Below are positions 25,234 through 34,202 of a stretch of DNA of 64,000 bases, piece after piece. The notes beneath the pieces are model-generated. The model saw nothing but the letters and a program-made list of their open reading frames with translations, did not search any database and was not told where the DNA came from. Positions within the stretch are counted from its first letter, which is position 1. Each line of letters begins with the position of its first letter. Origin of the DNA: an uncultured Caldilineaceae bacterium (GTDB taxonomy: Bacteria; Chloroflexota; Anaerolineae; Caldilineales; Caldilineaceae); the NCBI GenBank assembly GCA_958295915.1, contig OY282381.1, positions 1,944,722 to 2,008,721 on the forward strand. Reading direction: 5' to 3'. The translations under genes were made by a program, and so were the position numbers.

Positions 25234-25235
25234 AT

Positions 25236-25250
25236 GGGCGCATTGCGCCC
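25236..25250 (+). terminator. Short GC hairpin after the small peptide frame
   Basis: Perfect six-base stem GGGCGC/GCGCCC with a three-base loop, followed by TCTTGTT rather than a clean T-run. It could be a weak terminator or a regulatory hairpin in the leader of the amino-acid-binding protein gene. Confidence 0.35.
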
Positions 25251-25373
25251 TCTTGTTGGCTACACGATTCATGGACTGCTGTGATAGCTACCATTCATCT
25301 ATTACCACCAAGAGGCATCCCATGAAACATGTCATAAGCAGTCTAACTATCATAATTCTCGGGAGGTAGTCGC

Positions 25374-26498
25374 ATGAACAGTTGCTCGACAGTCATAGCC
25401 ACAATCGCGACGGCGGCGGTTTTCATGTTTGGCGCATGCGGTCATTGGGGCGAGTTCGCCCCGGAAATGAAGAGAAGCCGGGCAGAGCTCGATGCAGGCG
25501 CGCGCAGCGGCCGGCAAGAGTTCAAATCGGCAAAGAAAAGCAGCCGGCTTGAGTCCGTGAGAGCGCGCGGGCGTCTGAACTGCATGTCCCACGTCAGTTT
25601 TCCGGGGTTTGGCTACCAGGATTCCGCCGGAACCTATCGCGGGTTCGATATAGACCTGTGCAGGGCCGTTGCCGCCGCGGTCTTTGGGGACCCGAACGCC
25701 GTCGAAGTGCAACCCAGAACATTCGTCCAGCGAGCCGAAGCCATGCAATCCGGCAAAGGCGACACCGACATGCTCTCCATGACTACGACATGGACCCCCG
25801 GCCGGGATGCCCGCTGGGGCAACTTTACCGTCATCATGTTTTACAACGGCCAGGGCTTTATGGTCAGGGCAGACAGTGGTTATGACAGCGTCCTTGACAT
25901 GGACGGCGCCATCGTTTGTGTGACCAGTAGCACCACAACCGAGCTGAATCTGGAGGAGTATTTCAGGGAGAACGAGCTGGGTCTCGAGACCGTCGTCCAT
26001 GAAGACCGGCTAGCCGTGTACCAGGCCTACGAACAGGGGCTATGCGATGCCGTGACCGACGACGTATCGGCTTTGGAGGCGGTGAAGCATGGGTTTGCCA
26101 GCCCGGATGAGCACAAACTGCTGCCAGAGACGATTTCCAAAGAGCCGTTGAGCCCGCTGGTCCCCCACGGCGATGAACAGTGGTTCGACCTCGTCAAGAC
26201 CGTTATGTACGTGTTGATCAACGCCGAAGAGTTGGGCGTCACCCAAGCCAACGTCGAGTCGATGCGGACGGAAGGCAACACGGCGGCGCGACGCCTGGTG
26301 GGCGCCGAGGGCGAGTACGGCCAGGCCGACCTCGGCCTGAAACCAGATTTCGCCGTCGATGTGATTCAGAGCGTTGGCAATTACGGCGAGATATACGACC
26401 GCTATATGGGCCCCAACGGCGAATCCTTCACCATGCCCCGGGGGGCCAACAAACTCTGGAGCGAAGGCGGACTGATTTACGCGCCGCCGCTCCGCTAG
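25374..26498 (+). CDS. Amino-acid ABC transporter substrate-binding lipoprotein (AapJ-like)
   Basis: Signal sequence with lipobox (IATAAVFMFGAC, Cys at about residue 22), so the protein is probably lipid-anchored. The mature part resembles the periplasmic general L-amino-acid-binding proteins: VRARGRLNCMSHVSFPGFGY, GTYRGFDIDLCRAVAAAVFGD, DTDMLSMTTTWT, then a typical YGEIYDRYMGP near the C-terminus. These proteins deliver amino acids to an ABC permease; no permease or ATPase follows here, so this copy is an orphan. GGGAGG precedes ATG 25374. The next gene, a GT-C membrane protein, starts 39 bases after its stop. Confidence 0.9.
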   Translation: MNSCSTVIATIATAAVFMFGACGHWGEFAPEMKRSRAELDAGARSGRQEFKSAKKSSRLESVRARGRLNCMSHVSFPGFGYQDSAGTYRGFDIDLCRAVAAAVFGDPNAVEVQPRTFVQRAEAMQSGKGDTDMLSMTTTWTPGRDARWGNFTVIMFYNGQGFMVRADSGYDSVLDMDGAIVCVTSSTTTELNLEEYFRENELGLETVVHEDRLAVYQAYEQGLCDAVTDDVSALEAVKHGFASPDEHKLLPETISKEPLSPLVPHGDEQWFDLVKTVMYVLINAEELGVTQANVESMRTEGNTAARRLVGAEGEYGQADLGLKPDFAVDVIQSVGNYGEIYDRYMGPNGESFTMPRGANKLWSEGGLIYAPPLR

Positions 26499-26537
26499 CT
26501 CAGCTGAGGGTCAGATTGGCGCTGTACGAGCTATGTC

Positions 26538-28949
26538 ATGATGAAGCGAACGTCGAGGAACTCGTCGAATACTCTTTGGCGCACTCTGAGCGCCTGGTAT
26601 ATGAACAGTGCGTTACTGCATTTCGTCCTCTCCGCTGCGCAAAGCCCTGTTCTGTTCGTCCTGTTCCTCGGCGGCATCCTGACCTACGGCGCTTGGTTCG
26701 CCTGGTACATGCTCTCCCGCTTCGACCTCATCAATCTGATCCGCGATGTGAATGTCGATGACTCCTTCTACTACTTCCAGATAGCCAGAAATCTGGCCGC
26801 GGGGAAGTTCTCGACCTTCGACGGAGGCATCACCCAGACCAACGGCTATCATCCCCTCTGGCTGCTGCTCATCACGCCCTTCTACTGGGTATTCGACCCG
26901 CAGACCGCGCTGTTCGGCATCAAGGCTCTCGAGATTATGCTCATTGCCGCTGGCGTAGCCTTCATCGCGCTGTCCGCTCAGTTGGCGCGCCTGTCCTGGA
27001 TTCTGCTGTTCGCCCTGCTACCGACGCTCTATCAAATCCACTCCTTATTGTCAGGAATGGAAGCGGCCGCCGCGTTGTTTATGCTGGGGCTGTTTTTTAC
27101 GGCTATCTGTCTCTTTGCGCTGCGCCCGGCGCGGTGGACGTGGCCATTGGCTGCCGTCGCCTTTGCCCTGCCCTGGGTGCGCCTGGAGTACGTCGCCATA
27201 TCGCTGGCGGCCACGGCCGCGCTGTGTCTCATCGGCTGGTCATGGCAAGAGAAGCCGCCTGGCGCCTCCTTGAGAGCCGCTCAATTCGCCCCTCCCCGTA
27301 CATTTGTTCCATTACTCGGCGCGTGTGCGGGCATCCTCGTGTACTTCGTTTACAACCAGATCGTCTTTGGCGGCATCGTTCCCGTGAGCGGAGCGACCAA
27401 GCGAATGTGGTCGCAAATCAGTTGGAATCAGGCTGGCGGATACAGCCTCGTGCAGAATTTCCAGGAGATCCGGAAAATCAGCGCTTTCCATAATGACGTT
27501 CTGCTCGTGGCTCTGGGAATCTGCGTTTGCTTGCTGTTGGTCTGGTGGTTCGCCCGCCGCTCCGGGAGCCGGCAGGACTGGCTGCTGCTGGCCTTCCTGA
27601 TATCTCCTTTCAGCCTGGCGGCCGGTCACCTGGCCAAGTTCGCGCAGACTGTTCTCAGCATGAATTCTCGCCAGGGAGGCACTCCCTGGTATTTCACGCC
27701 GGCGTACCTGATGATGGCGCTGGTTGTTCCAATTAGCTGCTATATAGCCGTGCACTTCATCCGCCGTTTCATCGGGCCGAGGTCACCCCGCGCGGCCCAC
27801 ATTGTGAGCCTGATCATTGTCATGGCCGGCGCGGTCTTCCTGTTTGCCAAGGCAGACTTCACCGAGCCGTTCCAGCTAGTTGACCAGATGAGCAGGTCCA
27901 CCGGTCGTAACGTGCTGTCGATGAGTTATGCGGGAACACTGGTTATGAACCGCGTGCTCCCCGAGGACAGCATAGTTGGGGTGTGGGACGCCGGCATCGC
28001 CGGATATTTTTCAGACTTTCCGGTGGTGAACCTGGACGGCCTCGCGAATGATTACGATTTTTTGCGCGAATATAGCGAACCCGAGATGTACGGGGGTGGG
28101 ATATATCACCTGAGAGACTCTTATGCCCAAACCCTGCATCAAAAATTTGGCGCAACCCACTATGCCCAGGTTTGGCCTATCGAAGAGGAAGTATACAACT
28201 TCGACAATACAGTATACAAGGGGGCCGCAGGTACCATAACGGAGATGATGGGTGGTCCAATCATAGCGTTCCAACTCTGGGCAGCGAGTCCGGCGGCGGG
28301 CGGTGAACCTGACCTTGCCGATTGGTTCTGGGAGAGAATGGAGCCTCACTTCGACTACCAGTCGGGTGAAGTAGGCGTTGTGGTTGATGGACGGCTGGCC
28401 CAGACGTTCGCCAAACAGTGCGCGCCGGACGAACTGATCGTGTGGTCCTGGGCCGGCCAGGGGAATGAAACAGTCGTCACGCCCGGAACGAACACGCACA
28501 AGAATCAATCGGGGATATGCGTGAACGATCTTCTGCTGCCCCGCAATGTGGCGCATTCGCTGCGGATTGAGATGAAGACAGCGAGCGATTACCTAGCTGG
28601 GTTGCAGGAGAACAGTCAACCGGCAATCCGCTCCAACTTCGACGTGTATCATGGCGAAAACAGACTCATCTACGTAAAGGAGCGGTGCGGACAGGATGAC
28701 GTTGAGGCAATGTTCTTCCTCCACCTGGACCCGGCTGAAATAGATGACCTCCCCGGCTATCGCAGGCAATACGGTTTTGACAACCTTGATTTTAACCTTG
28801 ACCGGTATGGCGAGAGAATCGGCGGGATATGCTTGGCGGTTGTCCCTCTCCCGGGATACGACATCATCGGGATCAGGACCGGCCAGTACATACGTGTGGA
28901 AGGCGGTTACGATAACATCTGGCAAGACGATTTTCTTCTTGTCGAGTAG
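26538..28949 (+). CDS. GT-C type membrane glycosyltransferase-like protein, copy 1 of 3
   Basis: An 803-residue integral membrane protein. The N-terminal half has about ten transmembrane helices. The first extramembrane loop carries VDDSFYYFQIARNLAAG (about 73-89), with the acidic pair typical of GT-C enzymes such as protein mannosyltransferases and ArnT, followed by ITQTNGYHPLW, also conserved in this group. The C-terminal half (about 480-803) is extracytoplasmic, beginning at VLPEDSIVGVWDAGIAGYFSDFPVVNLDGL. These enzymes use polyprenyl-phosphate sugars; donor and acceptor are unknown here. Copies 2 and 3 follow in tandem. Copy 1 is the most divergent in its second half. It begins the polysaccharide island. 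Confidence 0.78.
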   Translation: MMKRTSRNSSNTLWRTLSAWYMNSALLHFVLSAAQSPVLFVLFLGGILTYGAWFAWYMLSRFDLINLIRDVNVDDSFYYFQIARNLAAGKFSTFDGGITQTNGYHPLWLLLITPFYWVFDPQTALFGIKALEIMLIAAGVAFIALSAQLARLSWILLFALLPTLYQIHSLLSGMEAAAALFMLGLFFTAICLFALRPARWTWPLAAVAFALPWVRLEYVAISLAATAALCLIGWSWQEKPPGASLRAAQFAPPRTFVPLLGACAGILVYFVYNQIVFGGIVPVSGATKRMWSQISWNQAGGYSLVQNFQEIRKISAFHNDVLLVALGICVCLLLVWWFARRSGSRQDWLLLAFLISPFSLAAGHLAKFAQTVLSMNSRQGGTPWYFTPAYLMMALVVPISCYIAVHFIRRFIGPRSPRAAHIVSLIIVMAGAVFLFAKADFTEPFQLVDQMSRSTGRNVLSMSYAGTLVMNRVLPEDSIVGVWDAGIAGYFSDFPVVNLDGLANDYDFLREYSEPEMYGGGIYHLRDSYAQTLHQKFGATHYAQVWPIEEEVYNFDNTVYKGAAGTITEMMGGPIIAFQLWAASPAAGGEPDLADWFWERMEPHFDYQSGEVGVVVDGRLAQTFAKQCAPDELIVWSWAGQGNETVVTPGTNTHKNQSGICVNDLLLPRNVAHSLRIEMKTASDYLAGLQENSQPAIRSNFDVYHGENRLIYVKERCGQDDVEAMFFLHLDPAEIDDLPGYRRQYGFDNLDFNLDRYGERIGGICLAVVPLPGYDIIGIRTGQYIRVEGGYDNIWQDDFLLVE

Positions 28950-29095
28950 TCCAGGGGCTGGCGCTGGCAAGGCGCCAAGAAGGTTTTCAGTTTTTAGTTT
29001 CGAGTAACTGCAGTTCACTGACCACTGGAAACTGACAACTAAAAACTGCAGTTGGGAGCATTGGTGTATTGTAGCCAATTTCACATGTCTATGTC
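28950..29095. repeat. Duplicated spacer between GT-C copies (contains family C)
   Basis: The spacer is nearly identical base for base to 31466-31611. It holds GGGGCTGGCGCTGGCAAGGC with a small hairpin, a family C element (28985-29053), and the segment TTGGTGTATTGTAGCCAATT before the next ATG. Near-identity of the spacers shows that gene plus spacer were duplicated as a unit, recently. Confidence 0.85.
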
Positions 29096-31465
29096 ATGAT
29101 GGAGCGTAAACTATTATCGAATACTCTTTGGCGCACTCTGAGCGCCTGGTATATGAACAGTGCGTTACGGCATTTCGTCCTCTCCGCTGCGCAAAGCCCT
29201 GTTCCGTTCGTCCTGTTCCTCGGCGGCATCCTGACCTACGGCGCTTGGTTCGCCTGGTACACGCTCGCCAATTTCGACCTCATCAACCTGATCCGCGACG
29301 TGAACAGCGATGACTCCTTCTACTACTTCCAGATAGCCAGAAATCTGGCCGCGGGGAAGTTCTCGACCTTCGACGGAGGCATCACCCAGACCAACGGCTA
29401 TCATCCCCTCTGGCTGCTGCTCATCACGCCCTTCTACTGGGTATTCGACCCGCAGGCCGCGCTGTTCGGGATCAAGGCTTTCGAGATTCTGCTCACAGCG
29501 GGTGGTGTCGCGCTGGTTGTTCTGGCCACTGGCATATCACGCCTGCCCTGGATTCTCCTGTTTGCCGCTCTCCCACGGCTCTATCGATATGGGCACTTTC
29601 AAGTAGGAGTGGAAAGCGCCATCGCGCTGTTTATGTTGGGGCTGCTCTTCCTCGCCCTCAGCCTCTTCGCGCGGAACCCAGCGCGGTGGACGTGGCCACT
29701 GGCTGTCATTGCCTTTGCCCTGCCCTATGCGCGCCTGGAGTACGTCGCCATATCACTGACGGCAACCGCGGCGCTGTATCTCATCGGTTGGTCATGGCAA
29801 GAGAAACCGCCCGGCGCCTCCTTGAAAGCCGCTGAATCTGTAGCTCCCTCCTCCAGAACATTTGTTCCGTTGCTCGGCGCGTGCGCGGGCATCCTCGTGT
29901 ACTTCGTCTACAACCGGCTCGTCTTTGGTGGCTTCGTGCCCGTGAGCGCGGCGTCCAAGCAGGCGTGGTCGCAGTCCCGTTGGGAGCGGGAAGGCGGATA
30001 CAGCCTCGCGCAGAACTTCCAGGATGTCCTGCAAATTCACGTGTTCAATGACACACTGCTGGTCGCTCTCGCAATCTGTGGCTACCTCCTGCTGGTCTGG
30101 TGGTCTGCCCGCCGCTCCCGCAGCCGGGAGGATTGGCTGCTCCTGATCTTTCTGGTGGGCGCGTTCAGCCTGGCGGCGGGTCATATAGTGAAGTTCGCGC
30201 AGACCGTTCTCACTGTGCATCCCTACTGGGGGGATTATGGGCATTATTTCGTTCCGGCGTATCTGATGAAGGAGCTGTTTGTTCCCATTAGCTGTTACGT
30301 CACCGTTCACTTCATTCGCCGTTTTGTTGGACCGAAGTCGCGCCGCGCGGCCAATATTCTGAGCCTGGGGATTGTCATAGCTGGCGCGATCTTCTTCCTG
30401 TTCAGACCGGCAGGAATTACATCATTCCTGGATGTTGACCGTGCGAGCGAGTCTTCTCGTTGGGAATGGGAGATAACCTCTTACATGGGCACGCAGGTAA
30501 TGAACCGCGTGCTTCCCGAAGACAGCATAGTCGGGGCGTGGGACGCTGGCGTCATTGGATACTTTTCGGACTTTCCCGTTGTGAATCTGGACGGCCTCGT
30601 GAATTCCTATGACTATATGCGCGCGCGGCAAGAAGGGAATGCAGAATCGTATTATCAAAAGTATGGAATTACGCATTTCGCCAATATCAGGCGTACCGAG
30701 CGGAACTTCGATAATACGCTTTTTGAAGGTGCTTCGTTAGAGACAGAGTATGAGTTCAAACTCTGGTCCGCTGAGCCGCTGGAGGCGTCATCGGGCGAGT
30801 CTGACAACGCCGCCTGGTTCTGGGAGAGAATAGAGCCCCATTTTGACTACAAGTTGGATGAAGTCGGGGTTCTCGTTGATGACAGGTTGGCGCAGGTTTT
30901 CGTGAGAGATTGTGAGCCGGAAGAACTGCGGGAAAAACTCTTTGTGGTTTCCTGGCGTACCGAAGGGAGCGAAACAGTCGCCAGCGCCCGGTATCCATGG
31001 AAGAACGCGAGGGAAAATCACCTGAGGTTCTGCGTGGATGCGTTTGCACTGCCTGACGACGCGGTTCATCCAGTTCGGATTGAGACAATGTCAGCGCGTG
31101 ATTACGTCGAGCGGCTCTCCAAAGACGGCCAGCCGATAATCCGCTCCAATTGGAATGTGTATATCAACGGGAACAATCTCATCTACGTAAAGGAGCTGTG
31201 CGAACAGGATGACGTTGAGGTAAAGTTCTTCCTCCACCTGGACCCGGTTGAAGTGAATGACCTCCCCAGCCATCGCAGGCAATACGGTGTTGACAACCTT
31301 GATTTTAACTTTGACTGGTATGGCGGCGAGAGAATCGGCGGGATATGCTTGGTGGTTGTCCCTCTCCCGGGATACGACATCATCGGGATCAGGACCGGCC
31401 AGTACATACGTGTAGAAGGCGGTTACGATAACATCTGGGAGGCAGAAAATCGTCTTGTCGAGTAG
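29096..31465 (+). CDS. GT-C type membrane glycosyltransferase-like protein, copy 2 of 3
   Basis: A 789-residue paralogue of the preceding gene, same topology. The DDSFYYF and ITQTNGYHPLW motifs are unchanged. The helices after FDPQAALFGIKA differ clearly from copies 1 and 3 (FEILLTAGGVALVVLATGIS), whereas the rest of the membrane part and nearly all of the extracytoplasmic half match copy 3 (for example YKLDEVGVLVDDRLAQVFVRD). The variable segments probably affect acceptor or donor choice. The start MMERKLLSNTLWRTLSAWYM is well aligned with copy 1. Confidence 0.78.
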   Translation: MMERKLLSNTLWRTLSAWYMNSALRHFVLSAAQSPVPFVLFLGGILTYGAWFAWYTLANFDLINLIRDVNSDDSFYYFQIARNLAAGKFSTFDGGITQTNGYHPLWLLLITPFYWVFDPQAALFGIKAFEILLTAGGVALVVLATGISRLPWILLFAALPRLYRYGHFQVGVESAIALFMLGLLFLALSLFARNPARWTWPLAVIAFALPYARLEYVAISLTATAALYLIGWSWQEKPPGASLKAAESVAPSSRTFVPLLGACAGILVYFVYNRLVFGGFVPVSAASKQAWSQSRWEREGGYSLAQNFQDVLQIHVFNDTLLVALAICGYLLLVWWSARRSRSREDWLLLIFLVGAFSLAAGHIVKFAQTVLTVHPYWGDYGHYFVPAYLMKELFVPISCYVTVHFIRRFVGPKSRRAANILSLGIVIAGAIFFLFRPAGITSFLDVDRASESSRWEWEITSYMGTQVMNRVLPEDSIVGAWDAGVIGYFSDFPVVNLDGLVNSYDYMRARQEGNAESYYQKYGITHFANIRRTERNFDNTLFEGASLETEYEFKLWSAEPLEASSGESDNAAWFWERIEPHFDYKLDEVGVLVDDRLAQVFVRDCEPEELREKLFVVSWRTEGSETVASARYPWKNARENHLRFCVDAFALPDDAVHPVRIETMSARDYVERLSKDGQPIIRSNWNVYINGNNLIYVKELCEQDDVEVKFFLHLDPVEVNDLPSHRRQYGVDNLDFNFDWYGGERIGGICLVVVPLPGYDIIGIRTGQYIRVEGGYDNIWEAENRLVE

Positions 31466-31611
31466 TCCAGGGGCTGGCGCTGGCAAGGCGCCAAGAAGGT
31501 TTCCAGTTTTTAGTTTCGAGTAACTGCAGTTCACTGACCACTGGAAACTGACAACTAAAAACTGCAGTTGGGAGCATTGGTGTATTGTAGCCAATTTCAC
31601 ATGTCTATGTC
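31466..31611. repeat. Second copy of the duplicated GT-C spacer
   Basis: Near-identical to 28950-29095, including the family C element (31501-31569). After it, copy 3 has small changes that shift the frame, so its usable start moves to 31637. Confidence 0.85.
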
Positions 31612-31636
31612 ATGATGGAGCGAACATCGAGTAACT

Positions 31637-34021
31637 ATGTCGAATGCTCTTTGGCGCACTATGAGCGCTTGGTATATGAAGTATATGAACAGTGCGTTAC
31701 GGCATTTCGTCCTCTCCGCTGCGCAAAGCCCTGTTCTGTTCGTCCTGTTCCTCGGTGGCATCCTGACCTACGGCGCTTGGTTCGCCTGGTACATGCTCGC
31801 CAATTTCGACCTCATCAATCTGATCCGCGACGTGAACGGCGATGACTCCTTCTACTACTTCCAGATAGCCAGAAATCTGGCCGCGGGGAAGTTCTCGACC
31901 TTCGACGGAGGCATCACCCAGACCAACGGCTATCATCCCCTCTGGCTGCTGCTCATCACGCCCTTCTACTGGGTATTCGACCCGCAGGCCGCGCTGTTCG
32001 GCATCAAGGCTCTCGAGATTATGCTCATTGCCGCTGGCGTAGCCTTCATCGCGCTGTCCGCTCAGTTGGCGCGCCTGTCCTGGATTCTGCTGTTCGCCCT
32101 GCTACCGACGCTCTATCAAATCCGCTCCTTATGGGGAGGAATGGAAGCGGCCGCCGCGTTGTTTATGCTGGGGCTGTTTTTTACGGCTATCTGTCTCTTT
32201 GCGCTGCGTCCGGCGCGGTGGACGTGGCCACTGGCTGTCATTGCCTTTGCCCTGCCCTATGCGCGCCTGGAGTACGTCGCCATATCACTGACGGCAACCG
32301 CGGCGCTGTATCTCATCGGTCGGTCATGGCAAGAGAAACCGTCCGGCGCCTCCTTGAAAGCCGCTGAATCTGTATCTCCCTCCTCCAGAACATTTGTTCC
32401 GTTGCTCGGCGCGTGCGCGGGCATCCTCGTGTACTTCGTCTACAACCGGCTCGTCTTTGGTGGCTTCGTGCCCGTGAGCGCGGCGTCCAAGCAGGCGTGG
32501 TCGCAGGCCCGCTGGGAGTGGAAAGGCGGTAGGTACAGCCTCGCGCAGAACTTCCAGGATGTCCTGCAAATTCACGCGTTCAATGACGAACTGCTGATCG
32601 CTCTCGCGATCTGCGGCTACCTCCTGCTGGTCTGGTGGTCTGCCCGCCGCTCCCGCAGCCGGGAGGATTGGCTGCTCCTGATCTTTCTGGTGGGCGCGTT
32701 CAGCCTGGCGGCGGGTCATATAGCGAAGTTCGCGCAGACCGTTCTCACTGTGCATCCCTACTGGGGGAGTTATTCGTATTATTTCGTTCCGGCGCATCTG
32801 ATGAAGGAGCTGTTTGTTCCCATTAGCTGTTACGTCACCGTTCACTTCATTCGCCGTTTTGTTGGACCGAAGTCGCGCCGCGCGGCCAATATTCTGAGCC
32901 TGGGGATTGTCATAGCTGGCGCGATCTTCTTTCTGTTCAGACCGGCAGGAATTACACCATTCTCACCATTCCTGTATGTTGACCGTGTGAACGAGTCTTC
33001 TCATCGGGAATGGGAGATAACCTCTTACATGGGCACGCAGGTAATGAACCACGTGCTTCCCGAAGACAGCATAGTCGGGGCGTGGGACGCTGGCGTCATT
33101 GGATACTTTTCGGACTTTCCCGTTGTGAATCTGGACGGCCTCGTGAATTCCTATGACTATATGCGCGCGCGGCAAGAAGGGAATGAAGAATCGTATTATC
33201 GAAAGTATGGAATTACGCATTTCGCCATTGTCAGAAGTACCGAGTTGAACTTCGATAATGCGCTTTTTGAAGGTGTTTCGTTTCCCAGATCTGAAGAGAA
33301 AGAGTATGAGTTCAAACTCTGGTCCGCTGAGCCGCTGGAGGCGTCATCGGGCGAGTCTGACAACGCCGCCTGGTTCTGGGAGAGAATAGAGCCCCATTTT
33401 GACTACAAGTTGGATGAAGTCGGGGTTCTCGTTGATGACAGGTTGGCGCAGGTTTTCGTGAGAGATTGTGAGCCGGAAGAACTGCTGGAGAAACTCTTTG
33501 TGGTTTCCTGGCGTACCGAAGGGAGCGAAACAGTCGCCAGCGCCCGGTATCCATGGAAGAACGCGAGGGAAAATCACCTGGGGTTCTGCGTGGATGCGTT
33601 TGCACTGCCTGACGACGCGGTTCATCCAGTTCGGATTGAGACAATGTCAGCGCGTGATTACGTCGAGCGGCTCTCCGAAGACGGCCAGCCGATAATCCGC
33701 TCCAATTGGAATGTGTATATCAACGGGAACAATCTCATCTACGTAAAGGATCTGTGCGAACAGGATGACGTTGAGGCACTGTTCTTCCTCCACCTGGACC
33801 CGGTTGAAGTGAATGACCTCCCCGGCTATCGCAGGCAATACGGTTTTGACAACCTTGATTTTAACTTTGACCGGTATGGCGGCGAGAGAATCGGCGGGAT
33901 ATGCTTGGCGGTTGTCCCTCTCCCGGGATACGACATCATCGGGATCAGGACCGGCCAGTACATACGTGTGGAAGGCGGTTACGATAACATCTGGCAGGCA
34001 GAAAATCGTCTTGTCGAGTAG
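31637..34021 (+). CDS. GT-C type membrane glycosyltransferase-like protein, copy 3 of 3 (mosaic)
   Basis: A 794-residue paralogue. Residues from about 115 to 205 (LEIMLIAAGVAFIALSAQLA, MEAAAALFMLGLFFTAICLF) match copy 1 almost exactly, while from RWTWPLAVIAFALPYARLEY onward the protein matches copy 2. This is what gene conversion or recombination between neighbours produces. Compared with the other two the initial codons are out of frame (the ATGATG at 31612 leads into a different frame), so translation should start at ATG 31637; a short duplication (TATATGAAG/TATATGAAC) lies close by. Acidic motif and HPLW motif are intact. Confidence 0.78.
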   Translation: MSNALWRTMSAWYMKYMNSALRHFVLSAAQSPVLFVLFLGGILTYGAWFAWYMLANFDLINLIRDVNGDDSFYYFQIARNLAAGKFSTFDGGITQTNGYHPLWLLLITPFYWVFDPQAALFGIKALEIMLIAAGVAFIALSAQLARLSWILLFALLPTLYQIRSLWGGMEAAAALFMLGLFFTAICLFALRPARWTWPLAVIAFALPYARLEYVAISLTATAALYLIGRSWQEKPSGASLKAAESVSPSSRTFVPLLGACAGILVYFVYNRLVFGGFVPVSAASKQAWSQARWEWKGGRYSLAQNFQDVLQIHAFNDELLIALAICGYLLLVWWSARRSRSREDWLLLIFLVGAFSLAAGHIAKFAQTVLTVHPYWGSYSYYFVPAHLMKELFVPISCYVTVHFIRRFVGPKSRRAANILSLGIVIAGAIFFLFRPAGITPFSPFLYVDRVNESSHREWEITSYMGTQVMNHVLPEDSIVGAWDAGVIGYFSDFPVVNLDGLVNSYDYMRARQEGNEESYYRKYGITHFAIVRSTELNFDNALFEGVSFPRSEEKEYEFKLWSAEPLEASSGESDNAAWFWERIEPHFDYKLDEVGVLVDDRLAQVFVRDCEPEELLEKLFVVSWRTEGSETVASARYPWKNARENHLGFCVDAFALPDDAVHPVRIETMSARDYVERLSEDGQPIIRSNWNVYINGNNLIYVKDLCEQDDVEALFFLHLDPVEVNDLPGYRRQYGFDNLDFNFDRYGGERIGGICLAVVPLPGYDIIGIRTGQYIRVEGGYDNIWQAENRLVE

Positions 34022-34202
34022 TCCAGGGACTGGTCTTGGGGTCCAAACGGCCCAGTTAGCCTGACCGCCCACTCCTGCCCACTGACTACTAAGGTGGCTC
34101 AGCGCGCCATTGCGTCAGGCCAATGAATCGTGCTAGAATTTTCCCAGATAACTGTAGTGCGCGCAGTGCGGAGTTCGCTATGTCAGAGCGAGAGGAGGGA
34201 GC
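34022..34202. other. Gap before Uma2 gene with weak promoter
   Basis: A family C fragment (CCCACTGACTACTAAGG) is followed by TTGCGT-18-TAGAAT (34112-34141), a weak sigma-70-type promoter candidate for the Uma2 gene. GAGAGGAGGGAGC before 34203 is a strong ribosome binding site. Confidence 0.35.

Noticed and set aside
25322-25369. Short frame MKHVISSLTIIILGR just before the amino-acid-binding protein
   Set aside because: It ends at the ribosome binding site of the next gene, has no good start signal of its own and is too short to judge; possibly chance.
28593-34072. Long antisense frames in the GT-C genes
   Set aside because: They recur at homologous positions in all three copies simply because the copies are nearly identical; they show no domain features.
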